Part shown: positions 51,684-61,226 of the stretch, piece by piece
Position numbering within the stretch: position 1 is the first letter of the stretch
Layout: each line of letters opens with the position of its first letter
DNA from: Aliiroseovarius sp. M344
GTDB taxonomy: Bacteria; Pseudomonadota; Alphaproteobacteria; Rhodobacterales; Rhodobacteraceae
Direction: 5' to 3'
DNA: 64,000 nucleotides
Assembly: GCF_025140835.1 (NCBI RefSeq)
Contig: NZ_CP081153.1
Location: 2,666,001 to 2,730,000, forward strand
Position numbers and translations under genes: made by a program
The notes under the pieces: model-generated
Seen by the model: the letters and a program-made list of their open reading frames with translations, nothing else
Databases searched by the model: none
Told to the model about the DNA's origin: nothing

Positions 51684-54600
51684 ATGGGACGTGGTCTGTA
51701 CCTTCTGTCCTATTTTACGCGCCATGCCACGGTCGCGAACCTTCTGTTGGTGGTCCTGATCGCGCTTGGCTTGTTTGCCTATCCCCGGATGCGGGCACAG
51801 TTCTTCCCTGATGTGGTGATCGAAAGTGTTTCGGTCCAGACCTCTTGGCAAGGGGCCGGGGCGGAAGACGTTGACGAAGCAATCGTTCGGATCATGGAAC
51901 CCGCGCTGCTGGCGGTCGACGGTGTGGAAAGCGTCAGTTCGCGATCCTTCGAAGGCAGCGCCAGCATCACGCTGGAGTTCGAACCGGGCTGGGATGTTGC
52001 CCGCGCAGCCGACGACGTTCAGACAGCAGTTGACGAGCTTTCAGATCTACCGGAAGACGCAGACACCCCGCAGGTTCGGCGTGGCGCGTGGCGCGACAGC
52101 GTAACCGATGTTGTGATCTCTGGTCCGGTCGGGATCGAGCAACTTGGGCGGTTCGCCGACGAGATGATCATTCGGCTGTTCGAACAGGGCGTGACGCGCA
52201 CGGGCATTCGCGGTTTTGTCGCCCCCCGAACGATCATCGAGGTCACATCGCTCTCCCTGATCGAGCATGACGTAACGATGGCCCAGATTGCCGAAGCGAT
52301 CGCCGGTGAGGTTGCCGCCGACCCGGCGGGCGACGTGGCCTCGGGCGCTGCGCGCGTACGCACAGGCATTGCCAAACGCAGCGCTGACCAGATCGAGGCG
52401 ATTGTTCTGAGGTCAAACCCTGATGGCTCAAAACTGACCATCGGCACGGTCGCGCAAGTGAAAGTCGAAGGCGTGGACCGCGACAGGTCTTACTTCGTGG
52501 GCAACGATGCAGCGATTGCGCTGAACGTATCGCGATCGGCCCAAGGCGACGCGATCCGCATGCAGGAAATCGTCGAAGAGGTGCGCGCCGAACTTCTGAC
52601 AACACTGCCTGAGGGCGTTAAAATCTCGCTTGTACGCACGCGCTCTGACCTGATCACCGCCCGAATTAACATGCTGATGGAGAACGGTCTACAAGGGCTG
52701 ACACTCGTGCTGCTGTTGCTATTTTTGTTCCTGAATGCCCGCACCGCGCTTTGGGTGGCGGCTGGCATTCCGGTCGCCATGACGACCGCGATATTTCTGA
52801 TGTATATGTCGGGGCTGACGCTCAACATGATCTCGCTATTCGCTTTGATCATCACGCTGGGGATTGTCGTCGATGACGCAATCGTCGTTGGCGAACATGC
52901 GGATTTTCGAGCACGCCGCCTGGGCGAAGGCCCGGTTGAGGCCGCTGAAAACGCCGCGAAACGGATGTTTCCCCCGGTTTTCTCGGCCACCCTGACAACC
53001 GTGATCGCGTTTTTCGGCCTGACCGCGATCGGGGGGCGGTTTGGCGACATGATTGCCGACATTCCTTTTACAGTGATTGTCGTTTTGGCGGCGTCGCTGA
53101 TCGAATGCTTCCTGATCCTGCCTCACCACATGGCCCATGCGTTGACCCACACCGCAAAGGAACATTGGTACGACTGGCCATCACGACAAGTGAACAAAGG
53201 GTTTCGGATCTTCCGCGACAAAGCTTTCCGCCCTTTGATGGGCTTGGTCATCAAAGCCCGCTATCCGGTCATCGCATTGACCCTTCTGATCCTCGCCAGC
53301 CAGGCGTCCATCTTTATCCGGGGCGACTTGACGTTCCGGTTTTTCAACGCACCCGAACGGTCGTCTGTCACAGGCAATTTCGCCATGGTGTCGGGCGCAA
53401 GCAAAGACGACACGCTTGATATGATGAGGCTGGTGCAAGAGGCCGTGGAACAAACAGCCGCCGTTTTTGAAGAAAAGCACGGTCGCAATCCGGTGGTTCA
53501 TGCCTTGGCCCAGATTGGTGGCAACGCCGGGCGGGGCTTGTCCGGCGTGGACAGCAAAGACAACGACCTGCTTGGTTCAGTTTCAGTCGAATTGATAGAT
53601 GCCGACCTACGACCCTACAGCGCGTTTGCATTCGTCGGTGCGTTGCAGGATGCCGTCGAAAACCATCCGCTGCTTGAGGTGCTGTCGTTCCGCGGCAACC
53701 GCTATGGTCCGGGCGGCGACAGTCTGGATGTCGAGCTTTATGGCGCAACGTCCGAGCAGCTGAAGGCGGCGTCGGAAACCTTCAGAACACGTCTGTCGGC
53801 CTTTCCAGAAGTCTCGGCACTGGAAGACAGCCTGTCTTATGACAAAGAAGAGCTCATCCTTGATCTTACGGCACAAGGTCAAGCGCTTGGCTTCACAATT
53901 GACGGGCTGGGTCGCGTGCTGCGCAACCGCCTGAACGGAATTGAAGCCGCGAGCTATCCCGATGGCACGCGGTCGGCAGAAATCCGTGTTCAACTTCCAG
54001 AAACAGAGCTGACATCAGACTTTTTGGAACGTACGCAATTGCGCACCGAAAGTGGTGCATATGTGAACCTCGCTGACCTTGTGTCTGTTCGCGCGCGCAC
54101 CGGGTTTGCAAGTGTTCAGCGCGAAAATGGCATCCGCTTGGTGAATGTCACCGGCGACATCGACGAAAACGATGCCGCGCGCGCCGAGGAAATCCAGCGC
54201 ACCATTGGAACCGAGATCCTGCCAGAACTGGCCGAGGAATTTGGCATCGCCTTCCAACTGGGCGGGCTCGCGGAACAACAGCAGGAGTTTCTGGCCGACG
54301 CAAAGACCGGATTGATCCTTGTGCTGCTCGGTATCTTCCTGACGTTGGCTTGGATATTCTCAAGCTGGACTCGCCCGCTTGTCGTTATGGCAATCATTCC
54401 GTTCGGGTTGGTGGGCGCCATTTTTGGGCACGTCCAGTGGGATGTGCCGCTGTCTATGTTTTCGGTTGTTGGGTTGATCGGAATGACAGGGATCATCATC
54501 AACGATTCAATCGTGCTGGTCACCACCATCGACGAATACGCACGCGAGCGCGGATTGGTGCCGGCCATCATCGACGGGGCCGCAGACCGGCTGCGGCCGG

Positions 54601-55010
54601 TGATGCTGACCACGATGACGACGGTTCTTGGGCTTGGCCCATTGCTTTATGAATCGTCCCGGCAAGCGCAGTTCTTGAAACCCACCGTCATCACACTGAC
54701 CTATGGGTTGGGCTTTGGCATGATCCTTGTCTTGCTTGTTGTGCCCTCGCTGGTGGCAATGCAGGCTGACATGAGCCGCATGGTCCACGCCCTAAAACGG
54801 GTTTGGTTGGGGCGTCGCCGCGACAGTTTGAAGCCGACAATCTGGTTGGTGGGTGGTGCCACATTGGCAATGATCGCCACCTTTGGACTCAGCGTCAGCT
54901 TTTGGGGTCTGACGGTGCAAGCGATCTCGCGGTTCATAATGATCAGCGCGGGGATTGCGGTCTTGGGATACCTGGCCGGGGCGGCGTCAATGCGCGGGCG
55001 CAGCCCCTAA
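51684..55010 (+). CDS. RND efflux permease
   Basis: The 1108-residue proton-driven pump has the AcrB-like two-half architecture. Visible are the first span (FTRHATVANLLLVVLIALGL), GIVVDDAIVVGEHADF in TM4 with the proton-relay Asp pair, VIAFFGLTAIGGRFGDMIAD, TM10-11 (GIIINDSIVLVTTIDEYARE), and porter-domain motifs. It is about 60 residues longer than AcrB because of a C-terminal extension with two extra spans (TLAMIATFGLSVSFWGLTVQ onward). The substrate is not readable; the sub-family resembles heavy-metal and drug types of alphaproteobacteria. It overlaps the convergent neighbour by 4 bp. Confidence 0.92.
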   Translation: MGRGLYLLSYFTRHATVANLLLVVLIALGLFAYPRMRAQFFPDVVIESVSVQTSWQGAGAEDVDEAIVRIMEPALLAVDGVESVSSRSFEGSASITLEFEPGWDVARAADDVQTAVDELSDLPEDADTPQVRRGAWRDSVTDVVISGPVGIEQLGRFADEMIIRLFEQGVTRTGIRGFVAPRTIIEVTSLSLIEHDVTMAQIAEAIAGEVAADPAGDVASGAARVRTGIAKRSADQIEAIVLRSNPDGSKLTIGTVAQVKVEGVDRDRSYFVGNDAAIALNVSRSAQGDAIRMQEIVEEVRAELLTTLPEGVKISLVRTRSDLITARINMLMENGLQGLTLVLLLLFLFLNARTALWVAAGIPVAMTTAIFLMYMSGLTLNMISLFALIITLGIVVDDAIVVGEHADFRARRLGEGPVEAAENAAKRMFPPVFSATLTTVIAFFGLTAIGGRFGDMIADIPFTVIVVLAASLIECFLILPHHMAHALTHTAKEHWYDWPSRQVNKGFRIFRDKAFRPLMGLVIKARYPVIALTLLILASQASIFIRGDLTFRFFNAPERSSVTGNFAMVSGASKDDTLDMMRLVQEAVEQTAAVFEEKHGRNPVVHALAQIGGNAGRGLSGVDSKDNDLLGSVSVELIDADLRPYSAFAFVGALQDAVENHPLLEVLSFRGNRYGPGGDSLDVELYGATSEQLKAASETFRTRLSAFPEVSALEDSLSYDKEELILDLTAQGQALGFTIDGLGRVLRNRLNGIEAASYPDGTRSAEIRVQLPETELTSDFLERTQLRTESGAYVNLADLVSVRARTGFASVQRENGIRLVNVTGDIDENDAARAEEIQRTIGTEILPELAEEFGIAFQLGGLAEQQQEFLADAKTGLILVLLGIFLTLAWIFSSWTRPLVVMAIIPFGLVGAIFGHVQWDVPLSMFSVVGLIGMTGIIINDSIVLVTTIDEYARERGLVPAIIDGAADRLRPVMLTTMTTVLGLGPLLYESSRQAQFLKPTVITLTYGLGFGMILVLLVVPSLVAMQADMSRMVHALKRVWLGRRRDSLKPTIWLVGGATLAMIATFGLSVSFWGLTVQAISRFIMISAGIAVLGYLAGAASMRGRSP

Positions 55011-56074
55011 TCAAACGTACCAGTCACCCGACCCAGCAGCATGAAAGCACGCGCGGTGCGGGTGTCTGCAAGTGCAGCAATATCCGCATCCGATGCGTTC
55101 TTCTCAAATCCGGCGAAGGTCTGGTCGAACCGACGCAGAAAGTGGTGTGCGGCATCCCGGAAAATCGGGTCCTGCTTCATCCGGCCAGCGGTCAGGGCCA
55201 AAGATGACCGGTCGCGCACCCCGCCCAATGCAGCCACGCTGCGCCCCCGTTCGCCGGCTGCAAATTTGCGCCAGATTTCAGGACGCGCGCGATCCGGGCG
55301 CAGATCGTCCATATAAATACCGTCTTGCGACAAAAGGGTCAGAACGTCTTGCGAGGCCTGCACCAATCCAGCCACCTGACGGTCATCAAGCGCACGCCGC
55401 AGGGCCCGGAAGCCATCCGCATCATCAGCCGTTTCCGGGAAATGCAGGGCACGAATGAAATCCTCTACCGACAGCGGCGGGTTCAGGTCCTCGACCGGTG
55501 TGCCCAGTGCAAGGCTGGTCTGATCGGCGGTAACCTCTCCGCCTGCATCCGGCAAAATTGCAGGGCTGGGGTTCGACGGCGTTGGGTTGGCCAAAGTCGG
55601 CAAACCCGGACGAATGGACGTGAACGTCGCCAATGCGGTTTCGGTTTTGCGACTGACCTGCGCGATCTCGTCCAACTTCTGCTCGACTTTCGAAGCCTGC
55701 GCAGGCGTGCCGGTAAAGCCCTGTTGCTGTTGGATATAGGCAGACCGCATGGCGTCTATGGCAGCGCTCAACCGCACACTTTCTTCGCGCATGATCCGCG
55801 CAGATCGAAGGGCCGCGACAGCCACCCAGATAACCGCGACTGGCATTATGACCGCAACAAGCGTCATCAGGAACTGCAACGGGCCGGCAAGGCCAGCATC
55901 GTCGCTTTTTCCAAAGCCCAGAACCATGAAGAACAGAATGCAGCCGGCCAGCCAAAGGCCAGACAGTAAAAGGCCAATGACTTCTCCCGCGCTCAGCGAT
56001 GGAACCTGAGCGTGAAGCGCTCTGCTGCGCCCTGTGCCCAGGCTTGCTGGTCCGTTTTTCGCCTTGTCGCTCAT
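55007..56074 (-). CDS. Conserved two-span membrane protein, Rhodobacterales type
   Basis: The product is 355 residues from ATG 56074, with GAGGA upstream. It has two N-terminal spans (GEVIGLLLSGLWLAGCILFF, FLMTLVAVIMPVAVIWVAV), a coiled-coil segment (about 95-150), a Pro-rich linker, and a helical C-terminal domain (VEDFIRALHFPETADDADGF to the end) with LGGVRDRSSLALTAGRMKQD. I do not recognise a named family. It follows greA by 29 bp and probably shares its transcript. Confidence 0.75.
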   Translation of the reverse strand: MSDKAKNGPASLGTGRSRALHAQVPSLSAGEVIGLLLSGLWLAGCILFFMVLGFGKSDDAGLAGPLQFLMTLVAVIMPVAVIWVAVAALRSARIMREESVRLSAAIDAMRSAYIQQQQGFTGTPAQASKVEQKLDEIAQVSRKTETALATFTSIRPGLPTLANPTPSNPSPAILPDAGGEVTADQTSLALGTPVEDLNPPLSVEDFIRALHFPETADDADGFRALRRALDDRQVAGLVQASQDVLTLLSQDGIYMDDLRPDRARPEIWRKFAAGERGRSVAALGGVRDRSSLALTAGRMKQDPIFRDAAHHFLRRFDQTFAGFEKNASDADIAALADTRTARAFMLLGRVTGTFD

Positions 56075-56103
56075 CCTGTTCCTCTTGTCCGACCCACGCG
56101 GCG

Positions 56104-56574
56104 TCAGATCCATTCGATCTTCAGGATCTCGTAAGCCTTTTCACCGCCGGGCGTGCGCACTTCGACGCTGTCGCCTTCTTCTTTACCGATCAGCCCACGC
56201 GCCAGCGGCGATTTGATGTTGAGCTTACCGTTCTCAATATCTGCCTCCGGCTCACCGACGATCTGATAGGTCTTCTCTTCATCCGTATCTTCGTCAACGA
56301 TGGTGACGGTTGCCGAGAACTTCACGGCGCCTTTCAGGTTTGCCGGGTCGATCACCTCGGCCAAGGACAAAACGCCTTCAAGCTCTTTGATGCGGCCTTC
56401 GATGAAGCTCTGCTTTTCACGGGCAGAATGGTATTCGGCGTTTTCAGACAGATCGCCATGCTCACGGGCTTCGGCAATTGCACGAATGATCGCCGGACGT
56501 TCCTCGGACTTGAGGATTTTCAATTCATCGTTCAGCGCAGTGTGGCCCGCGCGCGTCAGCGGTATCTTATCCAT
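56104..56574 (-). CDS. greA: Transcript cleavage factor GreA
   Basis: GreA inserts a coiled coil into the RNA polymerase secondary channel and triggers cleavage of backtracked RNA. The 156-residue protein has the N-terminal coiled coil (IPLTRAGHTALNDELKILKS, the acidic tip REHGDLSENAEYHSAREKQ) and the FKBP-like C-terminal domain (TYQIVGEPEADIENGKLNIK, SPLARGLIGKEEGDSVEVRT, PGGEKAYEILKI). The start 56574 gives MDKIPLTRAG, the family N-terminus, with an AGG upstream; longer frames are unsupported. Confidence 0.96.
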   Translation of the reverse strand: MDKIPLTRAGHTALNDELKILKSEERPAIIRAIAEAREHGDLSENAEYHSAREKQSFIEGRIKELEGVLSLAEVIDPANLKGAVKFSATVTIVDEDTDEEKTYQIVGEPEADIENGKLNIKSPLARGLIGKEEGDSVEVRTPGGEKAYEILKIEWI

Positions 56575-56888
56575 CAAACCTATTCGTTCTTCCAAGGCCA
56601 ATGCGCGTTGCCACATCGGCGTAATTTTCACAGTGTCACGATGACGCAACATCGGGCAAAGTACCCGGTTGCACCGAAAATCTAGCAAACCCGCACGATT
56701 TGCAACGGCATTATTTCCCTGAAGGCCCCCACAATGGCATGACCTCGCCGAAACGCCATGTCAGCGCAAACAACCAAAAAATGGCCGAAAAACACGCGCT
56801 TGACCGCCTTGTAACGCAGTGTCCTGATTGACCCGCGCGATATGCCAAGCTAACGATCTTGCGAAACGGACCATCCGGGGAAAAGAAA
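56575..56888. other. Divergent promoter region between greA and the ETF-QO gene
   Basis: This 314-bp gap should hold the promoters of both greA and the ETF:ubiquinone oxidoreductase gene. I see a plausible sigma70 promoter for the latter (56828-56856). For greA no clear -35/-10 pair stands out. Open frames that cross it are not plausible genes. Confidence 0.5.
56828..56856 (+). promoter_or_regulatory. Sigma70-type promoter of the ETF-QO gene
   Basis: TTGACC (56828-56833), 17-nt spacer, TAACGA (56851-56856). Transcription would start near 56863, leaving a leader of about 26 nt to ATG 56889. Confidence 0.5.
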
Positions 56889-58541
56889 ATGAGCGACATT
56901 GAACGCGAAAGCATGGAATACGATGTGGTCATCGTGGGCGCAGGCCCCGCAGGCCTGTCTGCCGCGATCCGCCTGAAGCAGCAAGATGCAGATCTGAACG
57001 TGGTCGTGCTGGAGAAAGGCTCTGAGGTCGGGGCGCATATCCTGTCCGGCGCGGTCTTGGACACAAGCGGTCTGGACAAGTTGATCCCTGATTGGAAAGA
57101 CAAAGGCGCGCCAATCAACGTGCCGGTTAAGAAAGACAACTTCCTTGTGCTTGGCCCGGCTGGCCACCTGCGTGTGCCGAATTGGCCTATGCCGCCGTTA
57201 ATGAACAACCACGGCAACTATATCGTCTCGATGGCAAATGTCTGCCGCTGGATGGCAGAGCAAGCCGAAGAACTGGGCGTCGAGATTTTCCCCGGCATGG
57301 CATGCTCTGAACTCGTCTATGGCGACAATGGCGAGGTCAAAGGTGTCGTCGCAGGCGTTTTTGGATTGGAACCCGACGGATCCTATGGCCCCAACACCGA
57401 ACCGGGGATGGAGTTGCACGGCAAATACGTCTTCATCTCGGAAGGTGTTCGCGGGTCGTTGGCGAAAGAGATCATCGCCAAATATGACCTGCAAGCAGGC
57501 CGCGATGCGCCGAAATTCGGCCTTGGCATGAAAGAGATTTGGGAGATCAACCCGGAAAAGCACCACGAGGGCACTGTGACCCACACGATGGGCTGGCCTT
57601 TGGGGAAGAACGCCGGCGGCGGATCTTTCATCTATCACCTTGAAAATAATCAGGTTTACGTGGGCTTTGTGGTGCATCTGAACTATCGCAACCCCCACGT
57701 TTACCCTTACATGGAATTCCAGCGCTTCAAGCATCACCCCGAGATCGCGAAGCTGCTTGAGGGCGGCAAACGCGTGGCTTATGGCGCGCGCGCCATTTCC
57801 GAGGGCGGGTATCAGTCGATGCCGAAAGCCTCGTTCCCCGGTGGTGCACTTTTGGGCTGTTCGGTTGGCCTCGTGAACGTGCCGCGCATCAAGGGCAACC
57901 ACAACGCCATGTTGTCAGGTATCGCGGCCGCTGATGCCGCCGTGAAAGCCATCAAGGCGGGTCGCACCGGTGACGAACTTAGCGACTACGAAGAAGAACT
58001 GCGCACCGGCATGATCGCCAAGGACCTGAAGAAAGTGCGCAACGTGAAGCCGCTCTGGTCGAAGTTTGGCCTGACCGCATCATTGATGCTGGGCGGTTTC
58101 GACATGTGGGTTCAGTCCCTGTTGGGCTTTTCGCCCTTCGGCACCGTAAAACATGGCAAGAACGATGCGCAGGCCACCGGCAAAGCCGCGGATTTCCCGG
58201 TCATCGATTATCCCAAGCCTGATGGCAAACTGTCGTTTGACCGCCTGACCAACGTGGCCTTCGCGGCGACCAACCACGAAGAAAGCCAACCATGCCACCT
58301 GAAGCTGTCCGACCCGGATCTGCCGATCAAAGTTAACCTGCCCGAATTCGACGAACCCGCGCAGCGTTACTGCCCCGCTGGCGTTTATGAGGTGGTTGAA
58401 GAAGACGGGAAAGACGCGCGCTTTGTCATCAACTTCCAAAACTGCGTGCACTGCAAAACCTGCGATATCAAAGATCCAAGCCAGAACATCAATTGGACCG
58501 TCCCGCAGGGCGGCGACGGGCCGAATTACCCGAACATGTAA
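56889..58541 (+). CDS. Electron-transfer flavoprotein:ubiquinone oxidoreductase
   Basis: The 550-residue membrane-bound enzyme passes electrons from ETF to ubiquinone, so it links fatty-acid and amino-acid oxidation to respiration. The order is FAD-binding YDVVIVGAGPAGLSAAIRLK, the membrane and ubiquinone region (MGWPLGKNAGGGSFIYHLEN, FPGGALLGCSVGLVNVPRIK) and the C-terminal ferredoxin-like [4Fe-4S] domain with YCPAGVYEVV and CVHCKTCDIKDPSQNINW. I start at 56889 because GGGGAAAAG lies upstream and MSDIERESMEYDVVIVGAG fits the family. A terminator follows 27 bp after the stop. Confidence 0.95.
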   Translation: MSDIERESMEYDVVIVGAGPAGLSAAIRLKQQDADLNVVVLEKGSEVGAHILSGAVLDTSGLDKLIPDWKDKGAPINVPVKKDNFLVLGPAGHLRVPNWPMPPLMNNHGNYIVSMANVCRWMAEQAEELGVEIFPGMACSELVYGDNGEVKGVVAGVFGLEPDGSYGPNTEPGMELHGKYVFISEGVRGSLAKEIIAKYDLQAGRDAPKFGLGMKEIWEINPEKHHEGTVTHTMGWPLGKNAGGGSFIYHLENNQVYVGFVVHLNYRNPHVYPYMEFQRFKHHPEIAKLLEGGKRVAYGARAISEGGYQSMPKASFPGGALLGCSVGLVNVPRIKGNHNAMLSGIAAADAAVKAIKAGRTGDELSDYEEELRTGMIAKDLKKVRNVKPLWSKFGLTASLMLGGFDMWVQSLLGFSPFGTVKHGKNDAQATGKAADFPVIDYPKPDGKLSFDRLTNVAFAATNHEESQPCHLKLSDPDLPIKVNLPEFDEPAQRYCPAGVYEVVEEDGKDARFVINFQNCVHCKTCDIKDPSQNINWTVPQGGDGPNYPNM

Positions 58542-58567
58542 GGTTCATTTGGTAAAAAACGTAATTG

Positions 58568-58601
58568 TGAGGGGTGGCCATGTGCTGCCCCTCATTGTTT
58601 T
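58568..58601 (+). terminator. Intrinsic terminator after the ETF-QO gene
   Basis: TGAGGGG (58568-58574) and CCCCTCA (58588-58594) form a 7-bp stem, followed by TTGTTTTC. Confidence 0.8.
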
Positions 58602-58671
58602 CAGGTAACTTGCCGATTAGGTTCCAAACCAACGCGTCTGATTGCGACGCCATCTAACAAGAGAGTTGCCC

Positions 58672-60399
58672 GTGCTGCCCCTCAGATTTCCAGCCTCCCG
58701 CCAGCTCATCGCTGCTATGATCGCGGCCTCGTGCCTTTCCGGTTTCGTCCCAGAGGTTGCGCGAGCTGATGCGGCAGCGGGGGCCTATCTTGCAGCGCGT
58801 CAGGCGGATCTGTCCGGCGATTTCGCCAAGGTCGTCGAATATGGAACGCGGGCCCTGATCGAGAACCCAGACCGCACCGACATTCTGGAAGGTTTGGTTG
58901 TCGCACATACCGCATTGGGTGAGGTCGACAAGGCCCTGCCGATTGCACAGCGCTTGGCGTCGGTCAGCCCCGACAACCAACTGGCAGGCCTTGTTCTTCT
59001 GGGCGACGCCTTGGCCAAGGAAAACTGGGACGAAGCAACCGCGCTGTTGGACAGTGGCGTCTCGATCGCGGGGATGGTTGACCAAATGATCATCGCCTGG
59101 GCCAGCTTGGGCCAAGGCCGCATGTCGCAGGCGCTTGAGGTGTTCGACGAGTTATCGAAGGACGAAAACAGCCGTGCCTTTGCGCAGTTCCAAAAGGCGC
59201 TGGCACTGGCACATGTCGGCGATTTCGAGGGTGCCGCAAACATCTTCAGCGGCGCCGAAGGTGACCTGCACCTGAACCGCGGCGGTATTTTGGCCTATGC
59301 AGAGGTGCTGAGCCAACTTGACCGCCACGATGACGCCTTAGAACTTTTGAACGCCAACGACACTGGTCGGGTCGACCCGGAAGTCAGCGACTTTGTTGCC
59401 AAGCTTGAAGCGGGCGAAGTTTTGCCCTTCACCGGCATTGTTTCGCCCAATGACGGTATTGCCGAACTTCTGTTCGCCGTCTCTGAAAGCCGAAGCGCAG
59501 ATGCGGACCCAACAATCGCGCTTATCTTCAGTCGGCTTGCCGAACATTTGAACCCCGACAACGCCGCGACAATTCTGTTGTCCGCGCGCCTGCTTGAACG
59601 GATGGAACGCCACGGCCTTGCGGTTGAAGCTTATGGGCGCGTACCGGACGACAGCCTGCTGTATCAAGAGGCCGCATTGGGGCGCACAGATGTATTGCGC
59701 CGGTCCGAAAAGTTTGAAGAGGCGATTGCAGAACTCAGCGCGCTGGCCGATGCCTTCCCGGACACACTTCGGTTTCGGGTCGCGCTTGGCGATACGTTGA
59801 TGCAGCAGAACCGCTTCGAAGACGCCCGTGCAGCTTATGACCTTGCGATCGAGGCATTTTCCGAGGACTTGCCGGGGCAATGGGCCACCTATTTCCAACG
59901 TGCCATCGCGTTGACGAAAATCGATGAATGGCCCGCCGCAGAGTCCGATTTCCGTAAAGCGCTGGAACTCAGCCCCGAAGAACCAAACGTGTTGAACTAT
60001 CTCGGCTATACCTATGTCGAACGTCGGGAAAATCTGGATGAAGCGCTGAACATGATCGAACGCGCAGTCGCGGCGCGGCCTGACAGCGGCTACATCGTCG
60101 ACAGCCTGGGGTGGGTGCAATTCCGGCTGGGGCGCTATGATGATGCGGTTCAGAACATGGAACGGGCGGTCGAACTGATGCCGGTCGATCCGATCTTAAA
60201 CGACCATCTGGGCGACACCTATTGGGCCGTTGGACGCAAGCGCGAGGCCAGGTTCCAATGGAGCCGCGCCCTGAGCTTTGTCACAGACGATACCGATCTT
60301 GAGGAATTGAAGCCGGATCGCGTTCGCCGCAAGCTTGAGGTCGGACTGGATGTCGTTCTGGAAGAGGAAGGGGCCGACCCTCTTACCAAGTCCGAATGA
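58672..60399 (+). CDS. Exported tetratricopeptide-repeat protein
   Basis: The protein is 575 residues from GTG 58672. The N-terminal signal peptide is LIAAMIAASCLSGFVPEVAR plus ADA. About fifteen TPR-like helical hairpins fill the rest; examples are AQRLASVSPDNQLAGLVLLG, YQEAALGRTDVLRRSEKFEE, NVLNYLGYTYVERRENLDEA and DDAVQNMERAVELMPVDPIL. The C-terminus is acidic. I chose GTG 58672 because AAGAGAG precedes it; TTG 58642 has no such site. It overlaps ispE by 4 bp (ATGA). The role is probably envelope-related but cannot be specified. Confidence 0.88.
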   Translation: MLPLRFPASRQLIAAMIAASCLSGFVPEVARADAAAGAYLAARQADLSGDFAKVVEYGTRALIENPDRTDILEGLVVAHTALGEVDKALPIAQRLASVSPDNQLAGLVLLGDALAKENWDEATALLDSGVSIAGMVDQMIIAWASLGQGRMSQALEVFDELSKDENSRAFAQFQKALALAHVGDFEGAANIFSGAEGDLHLNRGGILAYAEVLSQLDRHDDALELLNANDTGRVDPEVSDFVAKLEAGEVLPFTGIVSPNDGIAELLFAVSESRSADADPTIALIFSRLAEHLNPDNAATILLSARLLERMERHGLAVEAYGRVPDDSLLYQEAALGRTDVLRRSEKFEEAIAELSALADAFPDTLRFRVALGDTLMQQNRFEDARAAYDLAIEAFSEDLPGQWATYFQRAIALTKIDEWPAAESDFRKALELSPEEPNVLNYLGYTYVERRENLDEALNMIERAVAARPDSGYIVDSLGWVQFRLGRYDDAVQNMERAVELMPVDPILNDHLGDTYWAVGRKREARFQWSRALSFVTDDTDLEELKPDRVRRKLEVGLDVVLEEEGADPLTKSE

Positions 60400-61226
60400 C
60401 CATCTGTAAAGTTTTTGCGCCGGCAAAAGTGAATGTGACGTTGCATGTGACCGGTCAGCGCAAAGATGGCTATCATCTGCTCGATAGTCTGGTGATGTTT
60501 GCCGATGTGGGCGACCGCGTGACCGTAAGGCCGGCCGCAACGCCGAAATTCGAAGTCACCGGCCCGCGCGCTGAAAATGTCCCAACGGACAACACAAATC
60601 TTGTGGTTCGCGCCGCCGCTCTTTTCAATGAACCTGTGCATATTGTGCTGTCCAAGCACCTGCCCGCCTCGGCTGGGATTGGCGGGGGCAGTTCGGATGC
60701 GGCCGCCACGGTTCTGGCTTTGGCCGAAGTCACTGGCACCACCCGCTTGCCTGAGGGTGTGACCGAACTGGGCGCTGATGTGCGTGTCTGTCTGCTTCGG
60801 CAAGCTGCGCGGATGCGCGGCATTGGGGAAGATGTCATCCCCTGTCCCGGCCTGCCGCCGCTGTTTGCCGTGCTTGCGAACCCAGGCGTAGAAGTTCCAA
60901 CACCTGTCGTGTTCAAGGCGCTGCCCAACAAAACCAACCCGCCGATGCCCAAACGAGTGCCGCAAGGCCTTAAGACACGGGCCTTCATCGACTGGTTGGC
61001 TGCTCAGCGCAATGATCTGGAAGCACCGGCTATAGCGCAAGCAGCGATCATTGAAGAGGTGCTCGCTACCTTGAAAGCCCAGCCGGATGCCCGGCTTGCC
61101 CGGATGTCTGGATCAGGGGCGACGTGCTTTGCGTTGTTTGAAACAGAACAGGCCGCGCAGAACGCGGCCCGATTGTTGTCCGATCAGCAGCCTGACTGGT
61201 GGGTGGAGCCCACGCGCCTTAGCTGA
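60396..61226 (+). CDS. ispE: 4-diphosphocytidyl-2-C-methyl-D-erythritol kinase
   Basis: IspE phosphorylates the fourth intermediate of the MEP isoprenoid pathway. The 276-residue GHMP kinase begins CKVFAPAKVNVTLHVTGQRK with the Lys-rich substrate loop, has the ATP motif LPASAGIGGGSSDAAATVLA, GADVRVCLLRQAARMRGIGE and the C-terminal MSGSGATCFALFETEQAA. Its stop lies inside the convergent polyprenyl synthase gene by 8 bp, so the two isoprenoid genes face each other. Confidence 0.96.
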   Translation: MTICKVFAPAKVNVTLHVTGQRKDGYHLLDSLVMFADVGDRVTVRPAATPKFEVTGPRAENVPTDNTNLVVRAAALFNEPVHIVLSKHLPASAGIGGGSSDAAATVLALAEVTGTTRLPEGVTELGADVRVCLLRQAARMRGIGEDVIPCPGLPPLFAVLANPGVEVPTPVVFKALPNKTNPPMPKRVPQGLKTRAFIDWLAAQRNDLEAPAIAQAAIIEEVLATLKAQPDARLARMSGSGATCFALFETEQAAQNAARLLSDQQPDWWVEPTRLS

